In this document: piece after piece, positions 51,676-59,943 of the stretch
Numbering within the stretch: the first letter of the stretch is position 1
Layout: each line of letters begins with the position of its first letter
Assembly (NCBI RefSeq): GCF_001612845.1
Contig: NZ_BDBF01000013.1
Location: forward strand, 1-64,000
Direction: 5' to 3'
DNA length: 64,000 bases
Source: Nocardia elegans NBRC 108235
Lineage (GTDB): Bacteria; Actinomycetota; Actinomycetes; Mycobacteriales; Mycobacteriaceae
Notes under the pieces: model-generated
Database searches by the model: none
Told to the model about the DNA's origin: nothing
The model's input: the letters and a program-made list of their open reading frames with translations, nothing else
Position numbers and translations under genes: made by a program

Positions 51676-52961
51676 GCGAGCGTGAGCAGTCCACACCCCG
51701 CCGATGGCCCAAGCCGCCCGAGGGCAGCTGGACCGAGCACTATCCCGAACTCGGCACCGCGGCCGTCTCGTTCGAGGATTCGGTATCCCCGGAGTTCTTC
51801 GAACTCGAACGCGAGGCGATCTTCAAACGCGCCTGGCTCAATGTCGGCCGGGTGGAACAACTTCCGCGCACCGGCAGCTTCTTCACCAAGGAAATCGACA
51901 TCGCCCGCACGTCGATCATCGTCGTGCGCGATCGCGACGGCTCGATCCGTGCCTTCCACAACATCTGCCGCCATCGTGGAAACAAGCTGGTGTGGAACGA
52001 ACTACCGCGCGAGGAGGTTGCGGGCACGTGTCGGCAGTTCACCTGCAAATACCACGGCTGGCGCTACGGACTCGACGGCGCACTGAATTTCGTTCAGCAG
52101 GAAGAAGAATTTTTCGACCTGGACCGAGCGGACCGCGGATTGGCCCGGGTGCGCTGTGACATCTGGAACGGCTTCGTCTTCGTCAACCTCGATCCGGAAC
52201 CGCGCCAGACCCTGCGTGAATTCCTCGGCCCCATGATCACCGCGCTCGACGGCTACCCGTTCGACGCGATGACCGAGTGGTACGAGTTCAGCGCCGACAA
52301 CAACAGCAACTGGAAATTGTTCGCCGACGCCTTCCAGGAGTACTACCACGTCCCCGGCCTGCACCCGCAGCAGATCCCGGGCGCGGTTCGTACCGGGAAG
52401 GGTTTCGAATGCGCCCATTTCCAGATCGACGGCCCGCACCGGGTGGTGTCCACCGGCGGCCCGCGCCGCTGGACGCTCCCGCCCGAATACATGTATCCGA
52501 TCGAGCGCATCACGCGCAGCGGCCTGGTCGGACCGTGGGAATCGCCGGAATTGGGGGATATGCCGCCGGGGTTGAATCCGGGACGTGTCGATCCGTGGGG
52601 TATCGACAACTTCCAGATCTTCCCGAATATCGAAATCCTGATCTATCGCGGCTGGTATCTGCTCTACCGGTATTGGCCGACCTCCTACAACACACATCGG
52701 TTCGAGGGCATGCTCTGCTTCCAGCCGGCCCGCACGGTCCGCGAACGCATCGAACACGAAGTCGCCTCCGTCGTTTTCAAGGAATTCGCCCTGCAGGACG
52801 CCGGCATGCTCACCGGCACGCAGACAGCGCTGGAATCCGCTTACCGCACAGCGGGTTTGACCGAATTCCCGGTGAACGACCAGGAGATTCTGGTGCGCCA
52901 CTTCCACAAGGCGGTCGCCGACTGGGTCGAGGCGTACCGGCGCGAACCGGTGAAGGCGTGA
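51672..52961 (+). CDS. Rieske oxygenase alpha subunit, copy 1
   Basis: This 429-residue aromatic-ring-hydroxylating-type oxygenase holds a Rieske [2Fe-2S] centre, with CRHRGNK as the first Cys/His pair and CKYHGW as the second (about residues 100 and 125). The mononuclear iron site appears in NWKLFADAFQEYYHVPGLHPQQ (about residue 220) with two His. A Glu occupies the place where most dioxygenases have a bridging Asp. GTG 51672 overlaps the previous stop and has AAGGAGG. A partner-like small gene follows. It needs electrons from a ferredoxin and reductase encoded elsewhere. Confidence 0.93.
   Translation: MSEREQSTPRRWPKPPEGSWTEHYPELGTAAVSFEDSVSPEFFELEREAIFKRAWLNVGRVEQLPRTGSFFTKEIDIARTSIIVVRDRDGSIRAFHNICRHRGNKLVWNELPREEVAGTCRQFTCKYHGWRYGLDGALNFVQQEEEFFDLDRADRGLARVRCDIWNGFVFVNLDPEPRQTLREFLGPMITALDGYPFDAMTEWYEFSADNNSNWKLFADAFQEYYHVPGLHPQQIPGAVRTGKGFECAHFQIDGPHRVVSTGGPRRWTLPPEYMYPIERITRSGLVGPWESPELGDMPPGLNPGRVDPWGIDNFQIFPNIEILIYRGWYLLYRYWPTSYNTHRFEGMLCFQPARTVRERIEHEVASVVFKEFALQDAGMLTGTQTALESAYRTAGLTEFPVNDQEILVRHFHKAVADWVEAYRREPVKA
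51951..52124 (+). repeat. 174-bp block shared with copy 2 Rieske gene
   Basis: These bases match 54467-54640 at 169 of 174 positions without gaps. All five differences are silent, so the 58 encoded residues are identical, while the flanks have diverged more. Confidence 0.9.
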
Positions 52962-52966
52962 TCCAG

Positions 52967-53302
52967 ATGGCCGAGAACCTGCTGCCCTCCGAATTCGCCG
53001 AACTCGAGCGATTCGCGCACACCTGGTGTCTGGCAACCGAATCCGAACGCTGGGCCCGCCGGATGGCAACACCCATGCCGGAACTGGTCACCTTCCACGA
53101 CGCCTTCCTGCCCCGGCTCGATGAGGCCATAGCCTATTGCGACAAATTCCCGTTCGACGAACTGCCCGACGATGCGCTGAACCTACTGCGGCTGATCTAT
53201 TCGATGGTGATGGTCGCCATGGCGGTGGAGATCTTCCAGCAACCCACACCCACCGACTGTGCCGACGCCATCCTTACCCGCATCGCCGAACCCATGCCGT
53301 AA
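52967..53302 (+). CDS. Small Rieske-partner protein, copy 1
   Basis: This 111-residue acidic protein is unassigned. It starts MAENLLPSEFAELERFAHTW and ends in a helical EIFQQPTPTDCADAIL. It is paralogous to the protein at 55483-55812: LLPSEFA-LE, TWCL, YCD-FP-D-LPD and LLYSM-type blocks align. Each copy sits right after a Rieske gene, so it is probably a dedicated partner, small subunit or assembly factor. GTG 52958, overlapping the Rieske stop, is an alternative start. Confidence 0.85.
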   Translation: MAENLLPSEFAELERFAHTWCLATESERWARRMATPMPELVTFHDAFLPRLDEAIAYCDKFPFDELPDDALNLLRLIYSMVMVAMAVEIFQQPTPTDCADAILTRIAEPMP

Positions 53303-53349
53303 TCCCTGTCTCGCAGCCGTATTCGGCGCGAAGCGGAAGGAAATCCGAT

Positions 53350-54189
53350 ATGACGATCACTATCGACACGCTCGGCCACGACGTAGGAGCGCAGATCTCC
53401 GGTGTGGACCGCGAACAGCTGCTCACCGACGACACCGTGGCCGCCGCCGTCCTGGATGCCCTGGAAACCCATGGCGTCCTGGTCTTCCGCGATCTGCACC
53501 TGGATCCGGAGACACAGGTGGCGTTCTGCCGCAAGCTGGGGCCGATCGACACCGAACCCGGCCACCACCCGGTCGAGGGCATCTACCGGGTCAGCCTCGA
53601 CACCGGCAAGAACTCCTCCGCGAGTTATCTGCGCGCCACCTTCGACTGGCACATCGACGGCTGCACACCGCAGGACGACGCCTACCCGCAGATGGCCACC
53701 ATGCTGTCGGCCGAGGCCGTGGCCGCCTCCGGTGGGGACACCGAATTCGCGTCCACCTACAAGGCTTTCGACAATTTGAGCGCGACCGAGCGGGAACAGC
53801 TGGCGGCGCTGCGGGTGGTCCATTCGCTGGAGGCGTCCCAGCGCCTCGTCACCCCGGATCCCACCCCGGAGCAGCTGGCCGCTTGGCGCCGCCGGCCGTC
53901 GAAGGAGCATCCACTGATCTGGACCCACAAGACGGGTCGCAAATCCCTGGTGCTCGGCGCCTCGACCGACCATGTCGTCGGGATGGATCCGGTGGAGAGC
54001 AGGCAGTTGCTCGACGACCTTCTGGACCGCTGCACGGCACCGGAACGGGTCTACCGCCACGAGTGGTCGGTCGGTGACACCGTGATCTGGGACAACCGTG
54101 GCGTCATCCACCGCGCGACGCCCTACGACACCGGATCGCCGCGAGAAATGTTGCGCACCACCATCCTCGGTGACGAGCCCATCCGCTGA
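53350..54189 (+). CDS. TauD/TfdA-type 2-oxoglutarate-dependent dioxygenase
   Basis: This 279-residue non-heme iron enzyme hydroxylates a substrate with 2-oxoglutarate and O2. The iron ligands are HxD in FDWHIDGCTP (about residue 102) and the distal His in NRGVIHRATPYD; Arg in REMLRTTI binds 2-oxoglutarate. HGVLVFRDLHLDPETQVAFCRKLGP is a family signature. AAGGAAA lies before ATG 53350. It separates the two Rieske/partner pairs, suggesting successive oxidations of one substrate. Confidence 0.92.
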   Translation: MTITIDTLGHDVGAQISGVDREQLLTDDTVAAAVLDALETHGVLVFRDLHLDPETQVAFCRKLGPIDTEPGHHPVEGIYRVSLDTGKNSSASYLRATFDWHIDGCTPQDDAYPQMATMLSAEAVAASGGDTEFASTYKAFDNLSATEREQLAALRVVHSLEASQRLVTPDPTPEQLAAWRRRPSKEHPLIWTHKTGRKSLVLGASTDHVVGMDPVESRQLLDDLLDRCTAPERVYRHEWSVGDTVIWDNRGVIHRATPYDTGSPREMLRTTILGDEPIR

Positions 54190-54211
54190 CAACCGTTTCC
54201 AGGAGCACACC

Positions 54212-55486
54212 ATGCCGCGATGGCCCAAGCCCGCCGAGGGCAGCTGGACCCAGCACTATCCCGAACTCGGCACCACGCCCATGTCCTACGAGGACTCGAT
54301 CTCGCCGGAGTTCTTCGAACTCGAGCGCGAAGCTATCTTCAAACGCGCCTGGCTCAATGTCGGTCGCGTGGAACAGCTGCCACGCACCGGAAGCTACTTC
54401 ACCAAGGAGATCGCCGCCGCCCACACCTCGGTCATCGTGGTGCGCGACCGCGACGGGCAGATCAACGCCTTCCACAACATCTGCCGCCATCGCGGAAACA
54501 AACTGGTGTGGAACGAACTACCGCGCGAGGAGGTCGCGGGCACGTGCCGGCAGTTCACCTGCAAATACCACGGCTGGCGCTACGGACTCGACGGCGCACT
54601 GAATTTCGTTCAGCAGGAAGAGGAATTTTTCGACCTGGACAAGAGCGCACTCGGACTCGCACGCGTGCACTGTGAGGTCTGGTCCGGGTTCATCTTCGTC
54701 AATCTCGCCCCGCAACCGCGGCAGACGCTGCGCGAGTTCCTCGGCCCGCTGATCACCGGATTGGACGGCTATCCGTTCGACAAGCTCACCGAGCGGTTCT
54801 GCTACCGGTCCGAGGTGGGAGCCAACTGGAAGCTGTACATGGACGCGTTCCAGGAGTTCTACCACGCTCCTGTGCTGCACGGTAAACAGACGCCGGACAA
54901 CTTCTCCGTCGCCGCCCAGCAGGCCGGCTTCGAGGCGCCGCACTATCAGCTCGACGGACCGCATCGGCTGGTCAGCACCTCGGGAGTGGTCACCTGGGAA
55001 CTGGATCCCGAAATGCGCAAGCCCATGGAGGACATCACCCGCAGCGGCCTGTTCGGGCCGTGGGACACACCGGATCTCGGGCCGATGCCCGCCGGGCTGA
55101 ATCCCGCCGGCTGCGATCCGTGGGGACTCGATTCGTTCCAGCTGTGGCCGAACTTCGTGATCCTGATCTGGTCGGGAGGCTGGTATCTGACCTATCACTA
55201 CTGGCCCACCTCCCACAACACCCATATCTTCGAAGGCAACCTGTATTTCCCACCGGCGCGCACAGCGCGCGAACGCGTCGCCCACGAGATGGCGGCGGTG
55301 ACTTTCAAGGAATACGGGCTGCAGGACAGCAGCACCCTGGAAGCGACCCAGATCATGCTGGAATCCCGCGCGGTCACGAGTTTTCCGCTCAACGATCAGG
55401 AGATCCTGCTGCGCCACCTGCACAAGGTCGCCGGCGACTGGGTCACCGACTACTGCCGGGAACGAGCGGAGGTGGCACCGCGATGA
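54212..55486 (+). CDS. Rieske oxygenase alpha subunit, copy 2
   Basis: This 424-residue paralogue of the enzyme at 51672 has identical Rieske motifs (CRHRGNK and CKYHGW). Its iron site NWKLYMDAFQEFYHAPVLHGKQ again has Glu in the bridging position. The C-terminal catalytic half differs much more than the Rieske half, so the substrate or position of attack probably differs. AGGAG lies upstream of ATG 54212, and the stop overlaps the second partner gene by ATGA. Confidence 0.93.
   Translation: MPRWPKPAEGSWTQHYPELGTTPMSYEDSISPEFFELEREAIFKRAWLNVGRVEQLPRTGSYFTKEIAAAHTSVIVVRDRDGQINAFHNICRHRGNKLVWNELPREEVAGTCRQFTCKYHGWRYGLDGALNFVQQEEEFFDLDKSALGLARVHCEVWSGFIFVNLAPQPRQTLREFLGPLITGLDGYPFDKLTERFCYRSEVGANWKLYMDAFQEFYHAPVLHGKQTPDNFSVAAQQAGFEAPHYQLDGPHRLVSTSGVVTWELDPEMRKPMEDITRSGLFGPWDTPDLGPMPAGLNPAGCDPWGLDSFQLWPNFVILIWSGGWYLTYHYWPTSHNTHIFEGNLYFPPARTARERVAHEMAAVTFKEYGLQDSSTLEATQIMLESRAVTSFPLNDQEILLRHLHKVAGDWVTDYCRERAEVAPR
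54467..54640 (+). repeat. 174-bp block shared with copy 1 Rieske gene
   Basis: This is the partner of 51951-52124, offset by 2,516 bp in the same orientation, with 97% identity and only synonymous changes. Confidence 0.9.
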
Positions 55487-55812
55487 CGCTGTTGCCGAGC
55501 GAATTCGCCGATCTCGAACCGTATGCGCCGACCTGGTGCCTGCCCAGCGAACGCGAACGATACGCCCAGCGGCTGGCGAGCACGATGGATGATATGCAGC
55601 GGTTCTACGATGCGATCACCGCGCGCGCCGAGGACGTGCTGACCTATTGCGACACCTTCCCGCTCGACGACCTCCCCGACGAGGTGCAGAACCTGTTGTA
55701 TCTGCTGTATTCCATGATCACGGTGTCGTTCCCCGTCGAAGTGTGGAGTCAGCCGAAGATTCCCGATACCGGTGCGGCAGCACTGGACTGCGTGATCGAG
55801 CCGGTCCCGTGA
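55483..55812 (+). CDS. Small Rieske-partner protein, copy 2
   Basis: This 109-residue protein is paralogous to 52967-53302 (MTLLPSEFADLEPYAPTWCL, later YCDTFPLDDLPDEVQNLLYL). It overlaps the second Rieske stop by 4 bases, and its own stop overlaps the amidohydrolase start. The strict pairing supports a joint function with the oxygenase. No known domain is recognised. Confidence 0.87.
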   Translation: MTLLPSEFADLEPYAPTWCLPSERERYAQRLASTMDDMQRFYDAITARAEDVLTYCDTFPLDDLPDEVQNLLYLLYSMITVSFPVEVWSQPKIPDTGAAALDCVIEPVP

Positions 55813-57056
55813 GCACCGGCGAGAGCGTGCTCCTGCGGGCGGCGCGCCGGGTCGACGTGGAGACGGGTGAGGTGCACTCTCCTGCCGCTGTCGCGGTGGA
55901 GGGCAACACGATCACCGCGATCGATCCGCCACAGCTATCCCCGGGGGCTCGGGTCGTCGATCTCGGTGACCTCACGCTGCTGCCGGGGCTGATGGATATG
56001 GAGATCAACCTCCTCATCGGCGGTCCCGACAATCCGTCCGGCCTGCCCAATCCCCTGCACGGGGTCCAGGACGACCCGGTCTACCGGACCCTGCGCGCGA
56101 CGATCAACGCTCGCACCACCCTGCACGCCGGGTTCACCACCGTCCGCAATCTCGGTCTGATGGTCAAGACCGGCGGCTACCTGCTCGACGTCGATCTGGG
56201 CCGTGCCATCGACCAGGGGTGGGTCGAAGGGCCGCGCATCGTCTCGGCCGGGCACGCCATCACTCCGACCGGTGGACACCTCGATCCCACCATGTTCCAG
56301 CGGCTGGCCCCGCACATCATGCCGGTCAGCGTGGAAGAGGGCCGCGCCAACGGCGTGCCGCAGGTGCGCGAATCCGTGCGCTACCAAATCAAATACGGCG
56401 CCGGCGTCATCAAGATCTCAGCCTCCGGCGGAGTGATGTCGCACGGCACCGTAGCCGGCGCACAGCAGTACTCGGACGAGGAACTGGCCGCCATCGTGGA
56501 CGAGGCGCACCGAGCCGGGATCAAGGTCGCGGCGCACGCACACGGCGACGCCGGAATCCGCGCCTGCATCCAGGCCGGTGTCGACTGCATCGAACACGGA
56601 TCGCTCGCCAGTGACGACACCATCGCGATGATGGTCGAACACGGCACCTTCCTGGTGCCCACCAGTTATCTGTCCGAAGGACTGGATGTCTCCAAAGCCG
56701 CTCCCGCACTGCAGAAGAAGGCGGCCGAGGTGTTCCCCCGTGCTCGGGAAACACTGCGCAAGGCGATCGCGGCCGGGGTGAAGATCGCCTGCGGCACCGA
56801 CGCGCCCGCGGTCCCGCACGGAGACAACGCCAAGGAACTGTGGGCACTGGTCGATCGCGGGATGACACCGGCCCAGGCATTGCGCGCGGCCACCGTCACC
56901 AGCGCCGAACTCATCGACGCCGACGACCGCGGCCGCCTCGCACCCGGACTGCTCGCCGACATCATCGCCGTCCCTGGCGATCCGACCGCCGACATCACCG
57001 TGTTGCAGGACGTGCGGTTCGTCATGAAGGACGGCCGCATCGTCAAACACGCCTGA
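55809..57056 (+). CDS. Amidohydrolase-family protein with altered metal site
   Basis: This 415-residue TIM-barrel protein of the imidazolonepropionase/prolidase-like branch has GVIKISASGGVMSHG, KVAAHAHGDAGIRACIQAGVDCIEHGS and ACGTDAPAVPHGDN as later metal and active-site segments. The first signature, normally DxHxH after LLPGL, reads LLPGLMDMEINLLIG, so both His are replaced by Glu and Asn. This could mean one metal, another ligand set or lost hydrolase activity. GTG 55809 overlaps the previous stop. Confidence 0.88.
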   Translation: MSTGESVLLRAARRVDVETGEVHSPAAVAVEGNTITAIDPPQLSPGARVVDLGDLTLLPGLMDMEINLLIGGPDNPSGLPNPLHGVQDDPVYRTLRATINARTTLHAGFTTVRNLGLMVKTGGYLLDVDLGRAIDQGWVEGPRIVSAGHAITPTGGHLDPTMFQRLAPHIMPVSVEEGRANGVPQVRESVRYQIKYGAGVIKISASGGVMSHGTVAGAQQYSDEELAAIVDEAHRAGIKVAAHAHGDAGIRACIQAGVDCIEHGSLASDDTIAMMVEHGTFLVPTSYLSEGLDVSKAAPALQKKAAEVFPRARETLRKAIAAGVKIACGTDAPAVPHGDNAKELWALVDRGMTPAQALRAATVTSAELIDADDRGRLAPGLLADIIAVPGDPTADITVLQDVRFVMKDGRIVKHA

Positions 57057-57103
57057 CCTCAATGGTCTCTCGCACTCGCATTTTCCTGATCAAGGAGACA
57101 ACA

Positions 57104-57424
57104 ATGCCCAAGGGAATTCTCTACGTCGAAACCCGTCCCGCCTCCGACGAGCAAGCCGCCGCGTACCACCAGTGGTACGAGGGAACGCATATGCAGGAGA
57201 TGCTCAGTCTCGACGGAGTGGTCGCCGCCCGCCGGTTCGCACCCGTGGACGGTGAGAACGTCTATCTCGCCGTCTACGAAATCGAGGCCGACGACATCAC
57301 TTCCGTCCAGGCGCAATTGGCCGCAGCGAGCAAATCCGGCACCTTCTCCACCCCGGTCGGGGTGCAGACCGATCCGCCGCCGACCGTCCGGCTCTATCGC
57401 GAAATCATCACGCACACAGCCTGA
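57104..57424 (+). CDS. Small ferredoxin-fold (Dabb/EthD-like) protein
   Basis: This 106-residue protein begins MPKGILYVETRPASDEQAAA and contains YHQWYEGTHMQEMLSLDGVVAARRFAP, the pattern of dimeric alpha-beta barrel proteins (EthD, DUF4286 and relatives) common in catabolic operons. Such proteins bind or rearrange pathway intermediates. AAGGAGA lies 7 bases before ATG 57104. The exact role is unknown. Confidence 0.8.
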   Translation: MPKGILYVETRPASDEQAAAYHQWYEGTHMQEMLSLDGVVAARRFAPVDGENVYLAVYEIEADDITSVQAQLAAASKSGTFSTPVGVQTDPPPTVRLYREIITHTA

Positions 57425-57459
57425 TTCGCGGCTGCAGAGAACGATGCTACGAGGTGACC

Positions 57460-58911
57460 ATGCCTGCACGACATCAGCTGTTCATCGGTGGTGACTGGGT
57501 CGCGCCCGCGGGTGCCGAGATGATCGAGGTGATCTCCCCGCACACCGAGCAGCCGATCTCCGCCGTGCCGGCCGCGTCCCCCGCGGACGTCGACCGCGCG
57601 GTCGCGGCCGCACGGGCGGCATTCGATCACGGCCCGTGGCCATGCCTGGACCCGTCCGAACGCATCGCGGTCGTCCGTCGGCTGGCCGCGCGATACGAGA
57701 CCCGGCGCGAGGAGATCGCCGAGCTCATCACCGCCGAAATGGGGGCGCCGATCACCTTCTCCCGCTCCGCTCAGGCGCGACTGCCCGGCGCCTTGATCAG
57801 CGCGTTCGCCGACCTCGCAACCGAACATCCCTGGGACGAAACCAGGCCCGGGCTGCTCGGCGCCGACGTCACCGTGCGCCGAGAGCCCGTTGGAGTGGTG
57901 GCCGCTATCGTGCCATGGAACATGCCGATGTTCACGACAGTGGTGAAGCTGATCCCGGCATTGCTGGCAGGGTGCACCGTCGTGCTCAAACCCGCCCCCG
58001 AGACACCGCTGGACGCTTATATCCTCGCCGAACTGCTCACCGAACTCGAGTTGCCCCCCGGCGTGGTCAGCATCCTGCCCGGAGATCGCGAGACCGGCAG
58101 CTATCTGGTGGCGCATCCGGGGGTCGACAAGGTGTCGTTCACCGGCTCGACAGCCGCCGGCCGTCAGGTAGCCGCGGCCTGCGGAGCCGCATTGCGCAAG
58201 GTCAGTCTCGAACTCGGCGGTAAATCCGCGGCCGTCGTACTCGATGACGCCGATCCCGAAGCGGTCGCTGCCGGTATAGCCGTGGCCGGCCTGATGAACG
58301 GGGGACAGGCGTGCGTCGCGCAGACTCGAATCCTGTTACCGCGGAACCGGTTTCACGAATTCGTCGATGCATTGGCCGACATGGTCGATTCGCTCGTGGT
58401 GGGCGACCCGGGGAATCCCGCAACCCAGGTCGGGCCGATGGTCGCCGAGCGCCAGCAACGACGCGTTCGCGAGTACATCGACAAGGGCCGACACGAAGGC
58501 GCACGACTGGTGGCCGGTGGTTCCGACTTGCCCTCCGGTATCGATCGCGGCTGGTACGTCCGGCCTACCTTGTTCGCCGATGTCGACAATTCGATGTGCA
58601 TCGCGCAGGAGGAGATCTTCGGTCCCGTGCTCTGCGCGATTCCCTACCGAGACGACGACGAAGCGATCGAACTCGCCAACGCCTCCGACTACGGCCTCTC
58701 CGGCTCGATCTGGACACCCGACATCGACCGCGCTACCGCCGTCAGCCATCGAATCCGCAGCGGCACACTGGGAATCAACCAGCCTTACAGCATGGACCCG
58801 GCCGCGCCTTTCGGCGGAGTCAAGGCCAGCGGCATCGGCCGTGAGTTCGGGCGCGAAGGCCTCGACAGTTTCATCGAAACCAAATCGATATCCACCGCAC
58901 CGAGCCTCTGA
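57460..58911 (+). CDS. Aldehyde dehydrogenase (NAD(P)+)
   Basis: This 483-residue enzyme oxidises an aldehyde to an acid. Visible motifs are PWNMPMFTTVVKLIPALLAGCTVVLKPAPETP, KVSFTGSTAAGRQVA, the general-base Glu in LELGGKSAAVVLDDAD and the catalytic Cys in GGQACVAQTR. The late EEIFGPVLCAIPY and PFGGVKASGIGREFG blocks are also present. ATG 57460 follows CGAGG. It is the last intact gene of the operon and probably handles the aldehyde formed after oxidative cleavage. Confidence 0.95.
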   Translation: MPARHQLFIGGDWVAPAGAEMIEVISPHTEQPISAVPAASPADVDRAVAAARAAFDHGPWPCLDPSERIAVVRRLAARYETRREEIAELITAEMGAPITFSRSAQARLPGALISAFADLATEHPWDETRPGLLGADVTVRREPVGVVAAIVPWNMPMFTTVVKLIPALLAGCTVVLKPAPETPLDAYILAELLTELELPPGVVSILPGDRETGSYLVAHPGVDKVSFTGSTAAGRQVAAACGAALRKVSLELGGKSAAVVLDDADPEAVAAGIAVAGLMNGGQACVAQTRILLPRNRFHEFVDALADMVDSLVVGDPGNPATQVGPMVAERQQRRVREYIDKGRHEGARLVAGGSDLPSGIDRGWYVRPTLFADVDNSMCIAQEEIFGPVLCAIPYRDDDEAIELANASDYGLSGSIWTPDIDRATAVSHRIRSGTLGINQPYSMDPAAPFGGVKASGIGREFGREGLDSFIETKSISTAPSL

Positions 58912-58930
58912 CCATGTGCCACGCTGGTGA

Positions 58931-59087
58931 TTCAACGGGGATATCTGTGGCGACGGCGCGGATATGCCGTGCCCCGACCCTGTGCCGGCGGTACCGACCA
59001 AGCGATCCGGATTCATCGACACCGACGGGAAGCTGGTCCTGCCCGAAGGAGCCCGGCTTGCGGAGACCGGTCCGCAGTGGCCGTGTG
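58931..59087 (+). pseudogene. C-terminal relic of an AveC-like gene
   Basis: The frame reads GDICGDGADMPCPDPVPAVP, then TKRSGFIDTDGKLVLPEGAR. This aligns with the C-terminus of the intact AveC-like protein at 59944 (MGICGEGTGRLCPDPALPIP and SGYIDPQGRLVLPPG). A stop codon precedes it at 58928 and no N-terminal part exists. It is most likely the tail of a second copy lost by deletion. Confidence 0.75.
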
Positions 59088-59107
59088 CTGACAGGTGTCT
59101 CGCGGTC

Positions 59108-59734
59108 TCAGTCCGCCGTCGCGGGTTGCTCGGCGGGCAGTTTGATTGCCGAGACATACATTTCGAGGATCGGTCGGTAGAGGTCGAGGTTGTCGAGTTG
59201 GCTGCCGAGTTCGACCGCGTCGGTGGTGGCGATGAGTATGTTCGCGAATGTCAGTGCGGGGATCGACAAGGTGGCGCCGATTCGGTCGAGCCCCTCGGCG
59301 ACGAAGGTCGCCAGCGCTTGCGCCACTTGTTGTCGTCTGTCGGCGACTCGCTCGCGTACGTCGGGGTTGCGTAGCAGGTACAGGGTGAACTCATACCCGA
59401 GCGCTGCTTGCGCGGCCCCGCGTTCGTTGCTGAGTTGGCGCCACCGCTGCGCGATCTCGTCGAGTTCATGGGCGCCGACCTCGGTCGCCGCGGCGATCAC
59501 GTCGGCGAAGGTGTCGAAGTAGCGGCGCCAGTAGCGCTCGTTCACTGCCAGGAAGAGGTCTTCCTTTGCGGTGAAGTGCTTGTAGATGGCGCCTTTCGTG
59601 TAGCCGGCGGTGCGGGCGATGTCGTCGAGTGTCGCCGACATGAAGCCCTTTTCGGCGAATACCGCCTCGGCGGCATCCAGCAGGAGAGATCGAGTGTGCT
59701 CGAGGCGTCGCTCCACAGTCCACCGTTCCACCAT
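59108..59734 (-). CDS. TetR-family regulator
   Basis: This 208-residue repressor has the helix-turn-helix ATLDDIARTAGYTKGAIYKHFTAKEDLFLAV (about residues 34-64). Its C-terminal domain includes QVAQALATFVAEGLDRIG. It is divergent from the AveC-like gene with 209 bases between them. An ATACC/GGTAT dyad lies near its own start, so it probably controls itself and the AveC-AAA-VWA operon. Confidence 0.9.
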   Translation of the reverse strand: MVERWTVERRLEHTRSLLLDAAEAVFAEKGFMSATLDDIARTAGYTKGAIYKHFTAKEDLFLAVNERYWRRYFDTFADVIAAATEVGAHELDEIAQRWRQLSNERGAAQAALGYEFTLYLLRNPDVRERVADRRQQVAQALATFVAEGLDRIGATLSIPALTFANILIATTDAVELGSQLDNLDLYRPILEMYVSAIKLPAEQPATAD

Positions 59735-59779
59735 GCGGATCAGTCTACTCAGTCTCCGGGAAACCCATTGGATTCTTAG

Positions 59780-59793
59780 ATACCCACTGGTAT
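59780..59793. promoter_or_regulatory. Putative TetR site
   Basis: ATACC (59780-59784) and GGTAT (59789-59793) are inverted repeats with 4 bases between, within an AT-rich patch 46 bases outside the TetR start. Confidence 0.45.
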
Positions 59794-59943
59794 ATTGGCT
59801 GGGTCGGCGGCCACGCCGAGGCGATCTCCCCGCCGACGAGACGCTCTGGCTTCCAGGACGTCGACCCTCGCTGCGGCCTTGCGTATGCGCTACGGCCGGA
59901 GGCGTGAGCGCTGCAACGCGACGATCGAAAAGGAGACGGTGTC

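Noticed and set aside
58964..59374. Reading the AveC relic as a complete small gene
   Set aside because: The frame continues into the antisense of the TetR gene and lacks a start with ribosome-binding site. Only the first 45 or so codons match AveC, and only its C-terminus.
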